64,000 nucleotides of DNA from Aquimarina acroporae (lineage in GTDB: Bacteria > Bacteroidota > Bacteroidia > Flavobacteriales > Flavobacteriaceae): positions 744,001-808,000 of the forward strand of contig NZ_JALPRE010000003.1 in assembly GCF_023195925.1 (NCBI RefSeq), in the 5' to 3' direction. The notes beneath the pieces were generated by a model. That model worked only from the letters and a program-made list of their open reading frames with translations, did no database searches and was not told the DNA's origin. Shown here piece by piece: positions 55,715 through 63,958 of the stretch (within the stretch, counting starts at the first letter, position 1; every line of letters begins with the position of its first letter). The translations under genes were made by a program, and so were the position numbers.

Positions 55715-55985
55715 CAGGTTTAATTGGTAAGCATATCAGTGAATTGCCGAATGTTGTACTTTTAGAAGATAAAAACCAATTGAATTCTAAAATTTATTTG
55801 CTGGAAGAAGCGGGCTATTTTCTTAATCAACAATATCAATCTTTTTTTTTTAAACTAATGAAAATGACTTTATAGAGTCGCTAAGTATTTATTTGGAAGG
55901 AACTATAGATCGATTATTTTTTGATCTAATGATTAAAGAATATGGTAGTCCTTATTTTATTCAAGAGCTATTTGTGATGATTTAA
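55715..55985 (+). pseudogene. Frameshifted third member of the 56-57-kb paralog family
   Basis: Starts abruptly at the repeat junction with GLIGKHISELPN, matching FIGKHINTVPE of the 56943 protein, then YFLNQQYQSFFFK. After the A-run at about 55854 the frame is lost and TAG follows. Adding one A restores TNENDFIESLSIYLEG and TIDRLFFDLMIKEYGSP, which aligns with TDERGIINSVSFYVD and KSFYLSMVEKHGEP. It lacks the C-terminal third and its own N-terminus, so it is a decayed fragment. Confidence 0.8.
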
Positions 55986-56209
55986 TTTTCTATTTCATTC
56001 AGATATTTTTCGAGCTTATCGTAGGCGTCAATAAAATCATAACCTTTATGCTCTAATATCCAGCGATACACATATTGCTGTTCTAAAAGTAATCGATAAT
56101 TTTCATTTTCAATTTTCAATTCTTCCGGAGGATTATTAAGCTTAGATATTCTTTCAATAATTTTTTCAACTCGAGCTAATGATAATTGCAATTCAACTTC
56201 TGTTTTCAT
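55982..56209 (-). CDS. Small helical protein, unknown
   Basis: 75 residues from ATG 56209 (MKTEVELQLSLARVEKIIER), predicted to be two or three charged helices, probably coiled coil. The C-terminus is acidic (EKYLNEIEN). No family known. The stop overlaps the end of the frameshifted pseudogene by 4 bases on the other strand. It belongs to the segment between the 190-bp repeats. Confidence 0.55.
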   Translation of the reverse strand: MKTEVELQLSLARVEKIIERISKLNNPPEELKIENENYRLLLEQQYVYRWILEHKGYDFIDAYDKLEKYLNEIEN

Positions 56210-56330
56210 GATAATGGTATATAAATACAATACTTGTAAAAGTATATATTCAAATATATTGATCTTAGATAGTTTTCATATCATTGTCTATCAAAAAATA
56301 GTTGTTCTTTAATTCTTTTGAACCTACAAA

Positions 56331-56861
56331 TTGTCAATAAATAATAGGACACTGTTTTTAATATTATTAACTTATCCATCTATGAACGCTTTACAACTTG
56401 AAGATTATTTATATCAATCTATTGACAACTTCCCATATGAATTAGAACAACGAGAATCTTACTCTTTTTATTCAAATTCATACAGTGTAGAAGGGGATTT
56501 TGTGTTTATGGATCGAATGCATCATCTTATCCTTATAGAAACTGACAAAAATAATGTGATACAAAAGTTTTCTTTTATTCTTAACGGTGTTTTTGACAGA
56601 TCACTTTACGATAAATTAATATTAAAATATGGTGAACCCGATCAAATGACCAAAAAAGATCAAGAGACTTTTAACAACCCCGTTTCATCAAAAGGGATTA
56701 CAGCTATATCGAGTTCATATACTTTAAAGAACTGTACGTTTGAAGAAAAACCATTGTATGTTATTTGGAATAAGAACAGTTTTACGGTGAAGTTCCTATG
56801 TAAACAGGATGAAGGTTTAACAAATAAGTCCATTCACATACAAATGGGAAATGTTGATTAA
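56331..56861 (+). CDS. Hypothetical protein, paralog of next gene
   Basis: 176 residues with TTG start 56331. The paralog at 56943 begins MKLILVFYGMIQNIPLEF, which aligns with TLFLILLTYPSMNALQLEDY here, so starting at the first ATG (56382) would cut the first strand. Shared landmarks are SFILNGVFDRSLYDKLILKY against SFYVDIIIDKSFYLSMVEKH, GEPDQM against GEPDKM, and the CTFEEKPLYVIWNK / CNFEESPVFIIWNK pair. Soluble mixed alpha/beta, no known family. Confidence 0.72.
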   Translation: MSINNRTLFLILLTYPSMNALQLEDYLYQSIDNFPYELEQRESYSFYSNSYSVEGDFVFMDRMHHLILIETDKNNVIQKFSFILNGVFDRSLYDKLILKYGEPDQMTKKDQETFNNPVSSKGITAISSSYTLKNCTFEEKPLYVIWNKNSFTVKFLCKQDEGLTNKSIHIQMGNVD

Positions 56862-56942
56862 TAAAATCATACCTTGGTAAGGAAACTTACCAAGGTTTTT
56901 AAATTAACATTAGGGTATGCAGGGGAGGATTGTACAATTAAA

Positions 56943-57446
56943 ATGAAATTAATATTAGTATTTTATGGTATGATACAAAATATTCCTTTAGAGTTTATAG
57001 GAAAACATATCAATACTGTTCCTGAAGCTGAACATTATATAGAAGGGATTTATACTATTGATACCAACGATCAATATTTAAATCAACCATACAATATGCT
57101 TTTTCTATTTACAGATGAACGAGGTATTATAAATAGTGTAAGTTTTTATGTTGACATAATAATTGATAAGTCCTTTTATTTATCAATGGTTGAAAAACAC
57201 GGAGAACCAGATAAGATGTATAAAAAAGGTAATAAGACCTTACTAGATAAAACACAAAATAACGATGAATTTTTTGAAGCAGAAGGGTATAGTTACGATT
57301 TGCAACAATGTAATTTTGAAGAATCTCCAGTTTTTATTATTTGGAATAAACCTAAATACAATATAGAGGTTATTATAGGAGATACGCAAGATTCATTTCA
57401 TAAAACACGCATCATTTTTGGAAAAGGCTTTTTACAAGATTTGTAA
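56943..57446 (+). CDS. Hypothetical protein, paralog of preceding gene
   Basis: 167 residues from ATG 56943. It begins with a beta strand (MKLILVFYGM) and shares all landmarks with the 56331 protein (see there), plus QQCNFEESPVFIIWNKPKYN near the C-terminus. An in-frame TTG at 56874 would add 23 residues with no counterpart in the paralog. It lies 81 bases after the previous stop, probably in the same transcript. Tandem divergent copies of a small soluble protein are typical of immunity-type families; that is speculation. Confidence 0.75.
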   Translation: MKLILVFYGMIQNIPLEFIGKHINTVPEAEHYIEGIYTIDTNDQYLNQPYNMLFLFTDERGIINSVSFYVDIIIDKSFYLSMVEKHGEPDKMYKKGNKTLLDKTQNNDEFFEAEGYSYDLQQCNFEESPVFIIWNKPKYNIEVIIGDTQDSFHKTRIIFGKGFLQDL

Positions 57447-57449
57447 TTA

Positions 57450-57527
57450 TTAGTACTCTATGAGTTCATCCAACTCTTTTAATTCTTCATGACTAAACGA
57501 AACACTGATCAAATTTTCTAATGCCAT
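57450..57527 (-). pseudogene. 5' remnant of the helical-protein gene
   Basis: Reads MALENLISVSFSHEELKELD then ELIEY and stop. The first 20 codons equal those of the 55106-55582 gene except H for Q. It is cut off at the junction of the right 190-bp repeat, so the locus originally joined the helical gene directly to the peptidase gene. Confidence 0.85.
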
Positions 57528-57658
57528 ATTTGTGTAATTTAATGTTAAACACATTTATGGCACAAGAATACTATATGACAGTTTCGTTTTTTGAAATTCA
57601 ATGGTTTTGCATTAAAAAATAACTTATTTTCTTTTAGACATTTGTTCTGCCATTAATA
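57468..57658. repeat. Right copy of 190-bp direct repeat
   Basis: Counterpart of 55523-55714. It holds the remnant 5' end of the helical gene, the shared intergenic sequence and the genuine 3' end of the S8 peptidase gene. Confidence 0.9.
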
Positions 57659-59249
57659 AGGCATTATATGCATTTACTACTTTGCCTGATTTGGATAGTT
57701 CTGAGAAGGGAATAGATTTCTTTGTCCCATCATCTTGTTTAAGTTCAAGAATATTGTTGTAATCTACTCCTGAGTTTAAAATTATATTTTTAATTTCTAA
57801 CATTGATAAGTTCGCATAGTAAGATTTTATAAGTGCAGCAATGCCAGAAACTATGGGAGCAGAAAACGAAGTGCCTCCATTGGTTTCATACGTATCTTTT
57901 GGAGCAGTGGTATAAATATTATATCCCGGGGCAAAAATATCTACATTCATTTTTCCATAATTTGAAAAATAAGCTACCAAGTGCTTAGGGCTAAAAGTTG
58001 AAGCTCCAACACTTATGAAATTATTGGCAATTTCATTTTTTGTTCTTAAATCATAGTCGTTTGGGTAATAATCTATTTCATCAATATTTTTACTTTCATT
58101 GCCAGCTGAAGATATTAAGAGGACATCATTTTTTTCGGCATATTTAATTGCTTCATGTACCAATTTATGATTAAGTGAAAACTCTTTGCCAAAGCTCATG
58201 TTGATAACCTTAGCTCCATTATCTACAGCATATATAATACCGTTAGCAACATCTTTATCATATTCATCTCCTCTTGGAGTGGTTCTTATTACCATTATTT
58301 TAACAAGGTTGGTCACGCCATTAATACCAATATCATTTTTTCTATTGGCAGCAATGATTCCTACAACATTGGTTCCATGAGATTCTAGTTCAAGATCCCC
58401 TTCAGTATCATTGTTTCCATAGAGCTCATTTCCTAATATTTCGGGGTTATCTCCTATAATCTCCCTTCCATCATAATGAATATTTAAACTATATTTTTCT
58501 TTTATTTCTGTTACCTTCTTGAAGTACTCTTCCCAATCCTTATCCATATTATATCGCAAGGAAGATTTACGTTCTTTGATGTGTTTCTGGAGTAAAGTAT
58601 CACCTTTAGGGTCGATTTGGGATAATTCTTCTATAGTATAATCGGTTCTGGAAAGATACTGATCTATAGCTTTTCTTGCATCAACCACATCTTTTAAGAA
58701 TTGATAATCTTCTTTTAAAAGAGCAATGTTTTTATCCAATTCCTTCTGAGCCTTTAGGTATAGCGAATAAAGCATTTGATCTTTAGGATCAATAGTATTA
58801 GCATTAATGTGTTCGAACCTAGGTTTTAATTTTTTAAGAACCCTAATAAATTCGTAATTTTCATATACTATAGTTTGGGTAGCATTGCCCAAAAAATTCC
58901 ACCCATGTATGTCATCTATATAGCCATTGTTATCGTCATCTAATCCATTTCCAGAAACTTCTTTGGAATTTTTCCAGATATTATCTCCTAGATCTTCATG
59001 ATTGATATCAAACCCAGAATCTAACACAGCCACTATCACTGTATCACCCTTTTTGTCTTTTAGTAATTCTTTATAGGCTTTATTAAGACTTATACCCGGG
59101 ATGGTATCATCTATGATATCTTTAAAATGCCAATCTTTTTTTTCTTGTTCGCTTAGTTTTTGTTGTTTTGGTATAAGATTCCCTAACTCAATTTTTTGAG
59201 CAGTTGCAAAAACTGAAAAGAAAAGGGCTACTACTAAAGTGAATTTCAT
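57624..59249 (-). CDS. Secreted subtilisin-like serine protease (S8)
   Basis: 541 residues from ATG 59249 (a TTG directly precedes it). Signal peptide MKFTLVVALFFSVFATAQ. Catalytic triad: Asp77 in VAVLDSG, His291 in ESHGTNV and Ser461 in GGTSFSAP, with the oxyanion Asn in SSAGNES. About 190 mostly helical residues are inserted between the Asp and His motifs, longer than in classic subtilisins. No C-terminal sorting domain. It lies 6 bases downstream of the S9 peptidase gene and is third in the precursor-peptide operon, so it is a candidate processing or immunity protease. Confidence 0.93.
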   Translation of the reverse strand: MKFTLVVALFFSVFATAQKIELGNLIPKQQKLSEQEKKDWHFKDIIDDTIPGISLNKAYKELLKDKKGDTVIVAVLDSGFDINHEDLGDNIWKNSKEVSGNGLDDDNNGYIDDIHGWNFLGNATQTIVYENYEFIRVLKKLKPRFEHINANTIDPKDQMLYSLYLKAQKELDKNIALLKEDYQFLKDVVDARKAIDQYLSRTDYTIEELSQIDPKGDTLLQKHIKERKSSLRYNMDKDWEEYFKKVTEIKEKYSLNIHYDGREIIGDNPEILGNELYGNNDTEGDLELESHGTNVVGIIAANRKNDIGINGVTNLVKIMVIRTTPRGDEYDKDVANGIIYAVDNGAKVINMSFGKEFSLNHKLVHEAIKYAEKNDVLLISSAGNESKNIDEIDYYPNDYDLRTKNEIANNFISVGASTFSPKHLVAYFSNYGKMNVDIFAPGYNIYTTAPKDTYETNGGTSFSAPIVSGIAALIKSYYANLSMLEIKNIILNSGVDYNNILELKQDDGTKKSIPFSELSKSGKVVNAYNALLMAEQMSKRK

Positions 59250-59255
59250 CAAAGT

Positions 59256-61421
59256 TTATTGAATTTGGTAGTCAGGATGACCTAACTGCCAATATGCAAA
59301 GGATATCGGTTTGGCAAAAAAATCATAAAACTTCATTTGAGAAGCATTCATAGCAGAATGTCCCAGATCAAAATCAACTGAAAACAAAATGGGATTTTCG
59401 GAACCATTTTCAGCCTGTAGTCTGGCAACAAATTTAGCAGGATCCCAAATTACAACACGACCATCTTTCATTCCACCAGTTACAAGAGTAGCAGGGTATT
59501 TTTCTCCTTCTTTGATATGATGATAAGAGTCCATTTCCAACAAAGCTTCGAACTCATCTTTTATTTTGACTGTACCAAATTCTTTTACGCTATCCGGTCC
59601 ATTTGGTTGAATTTCACATCTTACCATATTAAGCGCGGGAGAGGTTAATAATACTGCTTTATATAAATCAGGACGTTCTGTCATAGCTCTACCAGCCATA
59701 ATACCACCAGCACTATCTCCCCAAATAGCAGATTTCTCAGGAACGGTATACCCTTCTCTAATCATGTATTCAGTACATGCAATCATATCTTTCCATGTAT
59801 TCGCCTTGGTCGTTTTAAAGCCTGCTTTATGCCATTTCTCTCCTTTTTCTCCACCTCCTCTTACATGTGCTACGGCTATTATACCCCCTTCTAATGCCCA
59901 AGTTAACAAACCAGTAGAGTAAAAAGGCTTTACACCTCCTCCATAAGAACCGTACCCATAAAATAATGTATAATTGTTCTTATCTTTATTAGTTCCTTTG
60001 GGATATATTAAGGATAATGGAACTTTAACTCCATCATGAGATTCTATTTCAATTTCTTCGACTACCAAATTTTCTAACTCAGTATTTTCCACTTTTGGGT
60101 CTAGACCGACATCCGTGAAAGTATCTTCTTTGAAATTATAGTTGTATACCTCATTATCACTTATCCACCCCCCACTATATATTCGTAAATCACTATTTTT
60201 TCTTCCTTGCGTTCTAATAGTAATTTTCCCTGAAGTTTTTGGCAATTTAATTTCTTTCTCTGTACTACCTGCTATATGATATAATTTTGCATGAACCCCG
60301 TTTTTTATACGAGTAAAATAAATACCATCTTTAGTTATTACAAAATCGTCAATAACAATATCGCTTTCGGGAATTATAACCTCAGGGTTTTCAAAATCTG
60401 GATTTTCAAAGTTGGTTCGACATAACTTATAATTGGAAGCGTTTTTGGCCGATAAAAAGACAATATTACCTTCCTTATCCAATCTCATTTTTTTTACCTT
60501 ATCGTTTTGGGTATACAACAAAGACCATTTAGTATTAGGCTTTAGAAGATTCTCAATAGGCGTATAATACATATCATAAAACAGGGATGAACCACCAATT
60601 TCCCCAAAAGCATAATCTTCATAATCATTATGTATAATTACTCTTGGAATGTCTTCTGGTTTTAAATTAAGTTCTGGGTTATTCTTTTTTGAAAAAACAT
60701 CAATTGGTATTGCAGCACCATCATTTTCAATGTTGTAATAAAAAGATTGTGTATTTAAAAGATAGTCGGGGTGTGTTGTTTCGGTGATTGGAAGATGAAT
60801 GCAGATAAAACCAGAATTATCAGGTAACCATCTAATTCCCCCCAATGAAGTGGAACAATTTTTAATTTCTTTCGATAACACTTTTTTAGTCTTAACATCA
60901 ACAACGATAATCTGAGATACTTCTTCTCCTTCTTTAACCAAACTTAAAGCTACTTTTTCACCTTTCCAATCTGGTCTAAAAAAATTCATTTGATATGAAA
61001 CCTCATTATTTCTAGAAAAATCATCAGGATTAAATAGCAAAATTTCTTTTTCATTAAATCCTTTTCTATAATAGAGACTATTTTTATCTTCTCCTCTTAA
61101 TTTTTTACCATAAAAGTACTGTCCATCATTAGTTATGATTTCGCCCCATGTATTATATGTCTGTAAATCATCAAAATTTTTCAATTTCTCTATCAATTCT
61201 TTCCTTTTATCAATCTTAGTGATAAATGAAGACGCATAGTTTTCTTGCTCCTTAAGCCAATTTACAACTGTTGTGTCCTTCAAGTTTTCAAGATTTCTAT
61301 ATGGGTCTTTAATTTCCATCCCATGATAGTAATCTATAGCCTCATCGGCCGAAATTGAGGGAGGATTATTATGATTGCTGGAACAGGAAACAATAAGGAA
61401 AAACAAAATGATTCTTTTCAT
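59256..61421 (-). CDS. Prolyl oligopeptidase-family (S9A) lipoprotein
   Basis: 721 residues. The lipobox in MKRIILFFLIVSC anchors it to a membrane. An N-terminal seven-bladed propeller domain (about 70-420) gates a C-terminal alpha/beta hydrolase (about 450-710) with Ser570 in GDSAGG, Asp653 in MKDGRV and His688 in DLGHSA. S9A enzymes cut short peptides after proline. The start is 27 bases after the stop of a 45-residue double-glycine precursor whose predicted 20-residue core contains one proline (NPTC), so that peptide is a plausible substrate. Confidence 0.93.
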   Translation of the reverse strand: MKRIILFFLIVSCSSNHNNPPSISADEAIDYYHGMEIKDPYRNLENLKDTTVVNWLKEQENYASSFITKIDKRKELIEKLKNFDDLQTYNTWGEIITNDGQYFYGKKLRGEDKNSLYYRKGFNEKEILLFNPDDFSRNNEVSYQMNFFRPDWKGEKVALSLVKEGEEVSQIIVVDVKTKKVLSKEIKNCSTSLGGIRWLPDNSGFICIHLPITETTHPDYLLNTQSFYYNIENDGAAIPIDVFSKKNNPELNLKPEDIPRVIIHNDYEDYAFGEIGGSSLFYDMYYTPIENLLKPNTKWSLLYTQNDKVKKMRLDKEGNIVFLSAKNASNYKLCRTNFENPDFENPEVIIPESDIVIDDFVITKDGIYFTRIKNGVHAKLYHIAGSTEKEIKLPKTSGKITIRTQGRKNSDLRIYSGGWISDNEVYNYNFKEDTFTDVGLDPKVENTELENLVVEEIEIESHDGVKVPLSLIYPKGTNKDKNNYTLFYGYGSYGGGVKPFYSTGLLTWALEGGIIAVAHVRGGGEKGEKWHKAGFKTTKANTWKDMIACTEYMIREGYTVPEKSAIWGDSAGGIMAGRAMTERPDLYKAVLLTSPALNMVRCEIQPNGPDSVKEFGTVKIKDEFEALLEMDSYHHIKEGEKYPATLVTGGMKDGRVVIWDPAKFVARLQAENGSENPILFSVDFDLGHSAMNASQMKFYDFFAKPISFAYWQLGHPDYQIQ

Positions 61422-61448
61422 ATATTGAATTGAAAAAGTGAATTTAAA

Positions 61449-61586
61449 TTAGCATGTAGGGTTATTATTATTGCTATGACAACCTAGTTGTCCGTTTTCT
61501 GTTTTTTCTTCACCTCCTTTAATTTTGTGGTACTGATCTCTTGACAATTTAACGACTGTAATCCTTTTTAATTCTAATTTTTTCAT
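61449..61586 (-). CDS. RiPP-type precursor peptide with double-glycine leader
   Basis: 45 residues, easily missed because of size. The leader MKKLELKRITVVKLSRDQYH then KIKGG fits the Bacteroidota natural-product precursor pattern MKKLxLxKxTVxxLS...IKGG. The predicted core after GG is EEKTENGQLGCHSNNNNPTC, 20 residues with two Cys, two Thr, one Ser and one Pro, and it ends in Cys. Such leaders are found on class I lanthipeptides and unmodified GG bacteriocins. No cyclase, dehydratase, radical SAM or C39 transporter is in the window, so modification is open. It is first in an operon with S9 and S8 proteases. Confidence 0.85.
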   Translation of the reverse strand: MKKLELKRITVVKLSRDQYHKIKGGEEKTENGQLGCHSNNNNPTC

Positions 61587-61612
61587 GACGGTTAATTTTA
61601 TATTACTGATAT

Positions 61613-61620
61613 CAAAATTA
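61613..61620 (-). promoter_or_regulatory. -7 box of precursor operon
   Basis: On the minus strand TAATTTTG matches TAnnTTTG exactly, 27 bases upstream of the precursor ATG. No TTG is found at the usual -33 distance, so the promoter probably depends on the activator bound at 61651-61674. Confidence 0.65.
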
Positions 61621-61650
61621 GTATAAATTCATATTAATTAAATTTTTACA

Positions 61651-61674
61651 ACTACAAATTCCGGAATTTGTAGT
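61651..61674. promoter_or_regulatory. Perfect 24-bp palindromic operator
   Basis: Half-site ACTACAAATTCC followed directly by its exact reverse complement GGAATTTGTAGT. The centre is 46 bases upstream of the -7 box centre of the precursor operon. A near-copy with the same spacing lies at 63611-63634 before the divergent gene. There is no T-run, so it is not a terminator for the regulator gene ending at 61688. Confidence 0.8.
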
Positions 61675-61687
61675 GTGTTTTTGTTGG

Positions 61688-63421
61688 CTAATGTTTTATT
61701 TTTTCAAGTCTATTAATGAAGTAAGAGGGATTAATCCCATTCTTTTTGTGGAAATATGTTGAAAACGATTGAGTATTATTAAATCCTATTTCTTGAGCAA
61801 TAGCTTTAATAGTATATTTTCGAAACTTACTGTCTGTTTTTAATTTTTCTAATGCATAGTCTATCCTCAAATCATTTATATAGGAGACAAAACTCTTTTG
61901 CCTATAAAACCGTACTACTTTTGAAATGTATTTGGGGTTGGTATTAAATTCTTTAGCTAAACTATTTGTAGTTATATTGGATTCTAAGAAACCTAAATTT
62001 TGCTCAAAATGATCTATCTTTTCGGATAATGCTTTAACTATATCTTCCGAGATTCCGATATCGTTTAAGACAGGTTGCCTTATCGTATCATTATTCGAAT
62101 CTTTGTGAACTTCAATTTTAGGTTGATCGGATATTAAGTTATTGAACCTTTTGGCATATATCTTTCGTTTTTTGTATTGATAAAAAGTTATTGTAATAGC
62201 TGCAATTACAACTAATAACAGAACTAAATTTAGATTTTTAAACTTAGTATTTTCTTTATTCATCAAACTAATTATTGCTTCTTTATCCTCAATAAGTTCT
62301 TTTGCATCATATTCTAATAATAATTGATCGTTAACAGACTTATAATCTCGGTTAATTATACTATCAATACTTAAAAGTCGATTAATATTGCTTAATTGAT
62401 TTTCAAAGTCTTGTATAGAGTCATAATATTTAATGAGTTCCACATATGCTAACCTACCTTCTGGAATTACATAATTCATGGTTTTCAAGATAGAATCTAC
62501 TTTCTTAAAAGAAGCTATAGCTTCTTCGAATTTATTTAGTTTTACATTTACTTTCCCTAGATGTATATAGGCGTCAATTAGGTTATAATCTTGAAAAAGA
62601 GGTTCGTTTTTATAACTGTAGAAGAAAGGAAGTACCCTTTCAATTTTGGTTTTAGACTTTTGATAATTACTTTTATAATAATCGTGTATTCCATCATTCA
62701 AACTAAATAAACTGGAGATTTTTGTCTCTTTAGCCCATATTGCTCCTTTTTTATTTAATATGATAGCAGAATCTAGCTGTTTATTAAGCCGGTAAACAGA
62801 AACTAAATCGGCTAAAGTTATTAAGTATGATAATGAATCTGCCTCGGTTTTATTTTTAATCATTTCTTCATGCTCGAGACATTCTTTAAATAAAACCTTT
62901 GCTTCTTCGTATTTCCCTAATTTTCTTTTTAGTAAAGCAATATTATGTTTTAAAGCAAAAATATAAAGTTCATTATTAGATTTCTTAGCATAATTTAGTC
63001 CTTCAAGATAATCGTCCAAAGTTCTTTTTAAGTTTCCCCTATTTTTATAGGCAATCCCTCTTTTTGTGTAATAACATTCCGGAAAATGTTTTCGGTTAAC
63101 CTTCTTACCAAAAGCAATTGCACTGTCTAGGTATTGGATTTTTTGGTCACTCAACCTTTCGCTAGACCAGCTTAGTAAACTATATGCCTTTGCAATATTA
63201 GCATTATCATTATTTTGTTTTGCATCTCTAAGATACTCTTTTGCATATTGCTTTGCAATAAGCTTGTTTGTGTCTATATTATTGAAGAAATTTTCACGAA
63301 TCTTTTCATACTTTTTATCCATTAATAATTGTTCTTTACTAAGACTTTTTGAATCTTGTGAATAATTATTAAAATGAAACGTGACTAATAAAATAAATAT
63401 TAGATATTTTCTAAGGTTCAT
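61688..63421 (-). CDS. Membrane-spanning TPR-AraC transcriptional regulator
   Basis: 577 residues from ATG 63421. There is a signal peptide or anchor (MNLRKYLIFILLVTFHF), an exported TPR region (about 60-365), a transmembrane segment (about 390-410, NLVLLLVVIAAITITF), and a cytoplasmic AraC double helix-turn-helix (about 470-575: NSLAKEFNTNPKYISKVVRF and IKAIAQEIGFNNTQSFSTYF). Such one-piece sensors read periplasmic signals and act directly on DNA. It lies between two copies of the palindromic operator and just upstream of the precursor operon, so it is the likely activator. Confidence 0.9.
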   Translation of the reverse strand: MNLRKYLIFILLVTFHFNNYSQDSKSLSKEQLLMDKKYEKIRENFFNNIDTNKLIAKQYAKEYLRDAKQNNDNANIAKAYSLLSWSSERLSDQKIQYLDSAIAFGKKVNRKHFPECYYTKRGIAYKNRGNLKRTLDDYLEGLNYAKKSNNELYIFALKHNIALLKRKLGKYEEAKVLFKECLEHEEMIKNKTEADSLSYLITLADLVSVYRLNKQLDSAIILNKKGAIWAKETKISSLFSLNDGIHDYYKSNYQKSKTKIERVLPFFYSYKNEPLFQDYNLIDAYIHLGKVNVKLNKFEEAIASFKKVDSILKTMNYVIPEGRLAYVELIKYYDSIQDFENQLSNINRLLSIDSIINRDYKSVNDQLLLEYDAKELIEDKEAIISLMNKENTKFKNLNLVLLLVVIAAITITFYQYKKRKIYAKRFNNLISDQPKIEVHKDSNNDTIRQPVLNDIGISEDIVKALSEKIDHFEQNLGFLESNITTNSLAKEFNTNPKYISKVVRFYRQKSFVSYINDLRIDYALEKLKTDSKFRKYTIKAIAQEIGFNNTQSFSTYFHKKNGINPSYFINRLEKIKH

Positions 63422-63592
63422 CGAGTATTTTTGATGCAAATATAACTTTTTATGTACTGAATGTTAATTTGTTAAATTCGACATTAATCAAATTGACCTT
63501 GAAAAACATATTAAAATAGGATTGTCTTTTTAATTCCAATCACATATTTTATTGAGAATTACTGGAAAACCTGTAGTGAGAAAAATCGTAAA

Positions 63593-63634
63593 ACAAATTC
63601 CAGAATTTCAACTATAGATTCCGGAATCTGGACT
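63593..63634. promoter_or_regulatory. Two further operator copies, centres 21 bp apart
   Basis: Copy 1 ACAAATTCCAGAATTTCA (63593-63610) and copy 2 (63611-63634, ACTATAGATTCC plus GGAATCTGGACT) are imperfect versions of the 61651-61674 palindrome. Their centres are 21 bp apart, two helical turns. Copy 2 is centred 47 bases upstream of the -7 box of the 63696 gene. Confidence 0.72.
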
Positions 63635-63642
63635 TACTTCCC

Positions 63643-63673
63643 TTGCAACCACCTTTACCATAGTATACTTTTG
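63643..63673 (+). promoter_or_regulatory. Bacteroidota-type promoter of the 63696 gene
   Basis: TTG (63643-63645), 20-base spacer, TACTTTTG (63666-63673). Both boxes and spacing fit the TTTG / TAnnTTTG consensus of the Bacteroidota primary sigma factor, allowing that the first box is TTG. The ATG follows 22 bases later. Confidence 0.75.
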
Positions 63674-63695
63674 ACTCATTAAAATACACCACGAG

Positions 63696-63929
63696 ATGTC
63701 AAAAGCAAATTATTATAAACACCAATTTATCTATGCCATTTTAGCAGCCCTACATCTGCAAATAGATAGATTTATGTATCGTTTGGTGCATTGCCAACCT
63801 TATGAAATGATCATTTACCATTGGATCATGAAATTGTATGATAAGGGTAAGGCTATAGACGATACTATAGATATTATATATAAAGCTAGAAACATTTTTC
63901 TGTTAAAAACAGATGCATGTGTTGTATAA
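63696..63929 (+). CDS. Small hypothetical protein under operator control
   Basis: 77 residues from ATG 63696. Helix-rich, with aromatic and His/Cys residues in LHLQIDRFMYRLVHCQPYEM and an amphipathic second half (LYDKGKAIDDTIDIIYKA). No signal peptide and no GG motif, so it is not an obvious precursor. A partial gene begins 30 bases after its stop on the same strand. The promoter has the same operator geometry as the precursor operon, suggesting shared control. Confidence 0.72.
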   Translation: MSKANYYKHQFIYAILAALHLQIDRFMYRLVHCQPYEMIIYHWIMKLYDKGKAIDDTIDIIYKARNIFLLKTDACVV

Positions 63930-63958
63930 GTTTTACCAGCAATTCAATTTTTTAACCT

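Noticed and set aside
61651-61674. Palindrome as a terminator of the regulator gene
   Set aside because: No T-run on either side and almost no loop, while near-copies with the same promoter spacing occur upstream of 63696; an operator explains it better.
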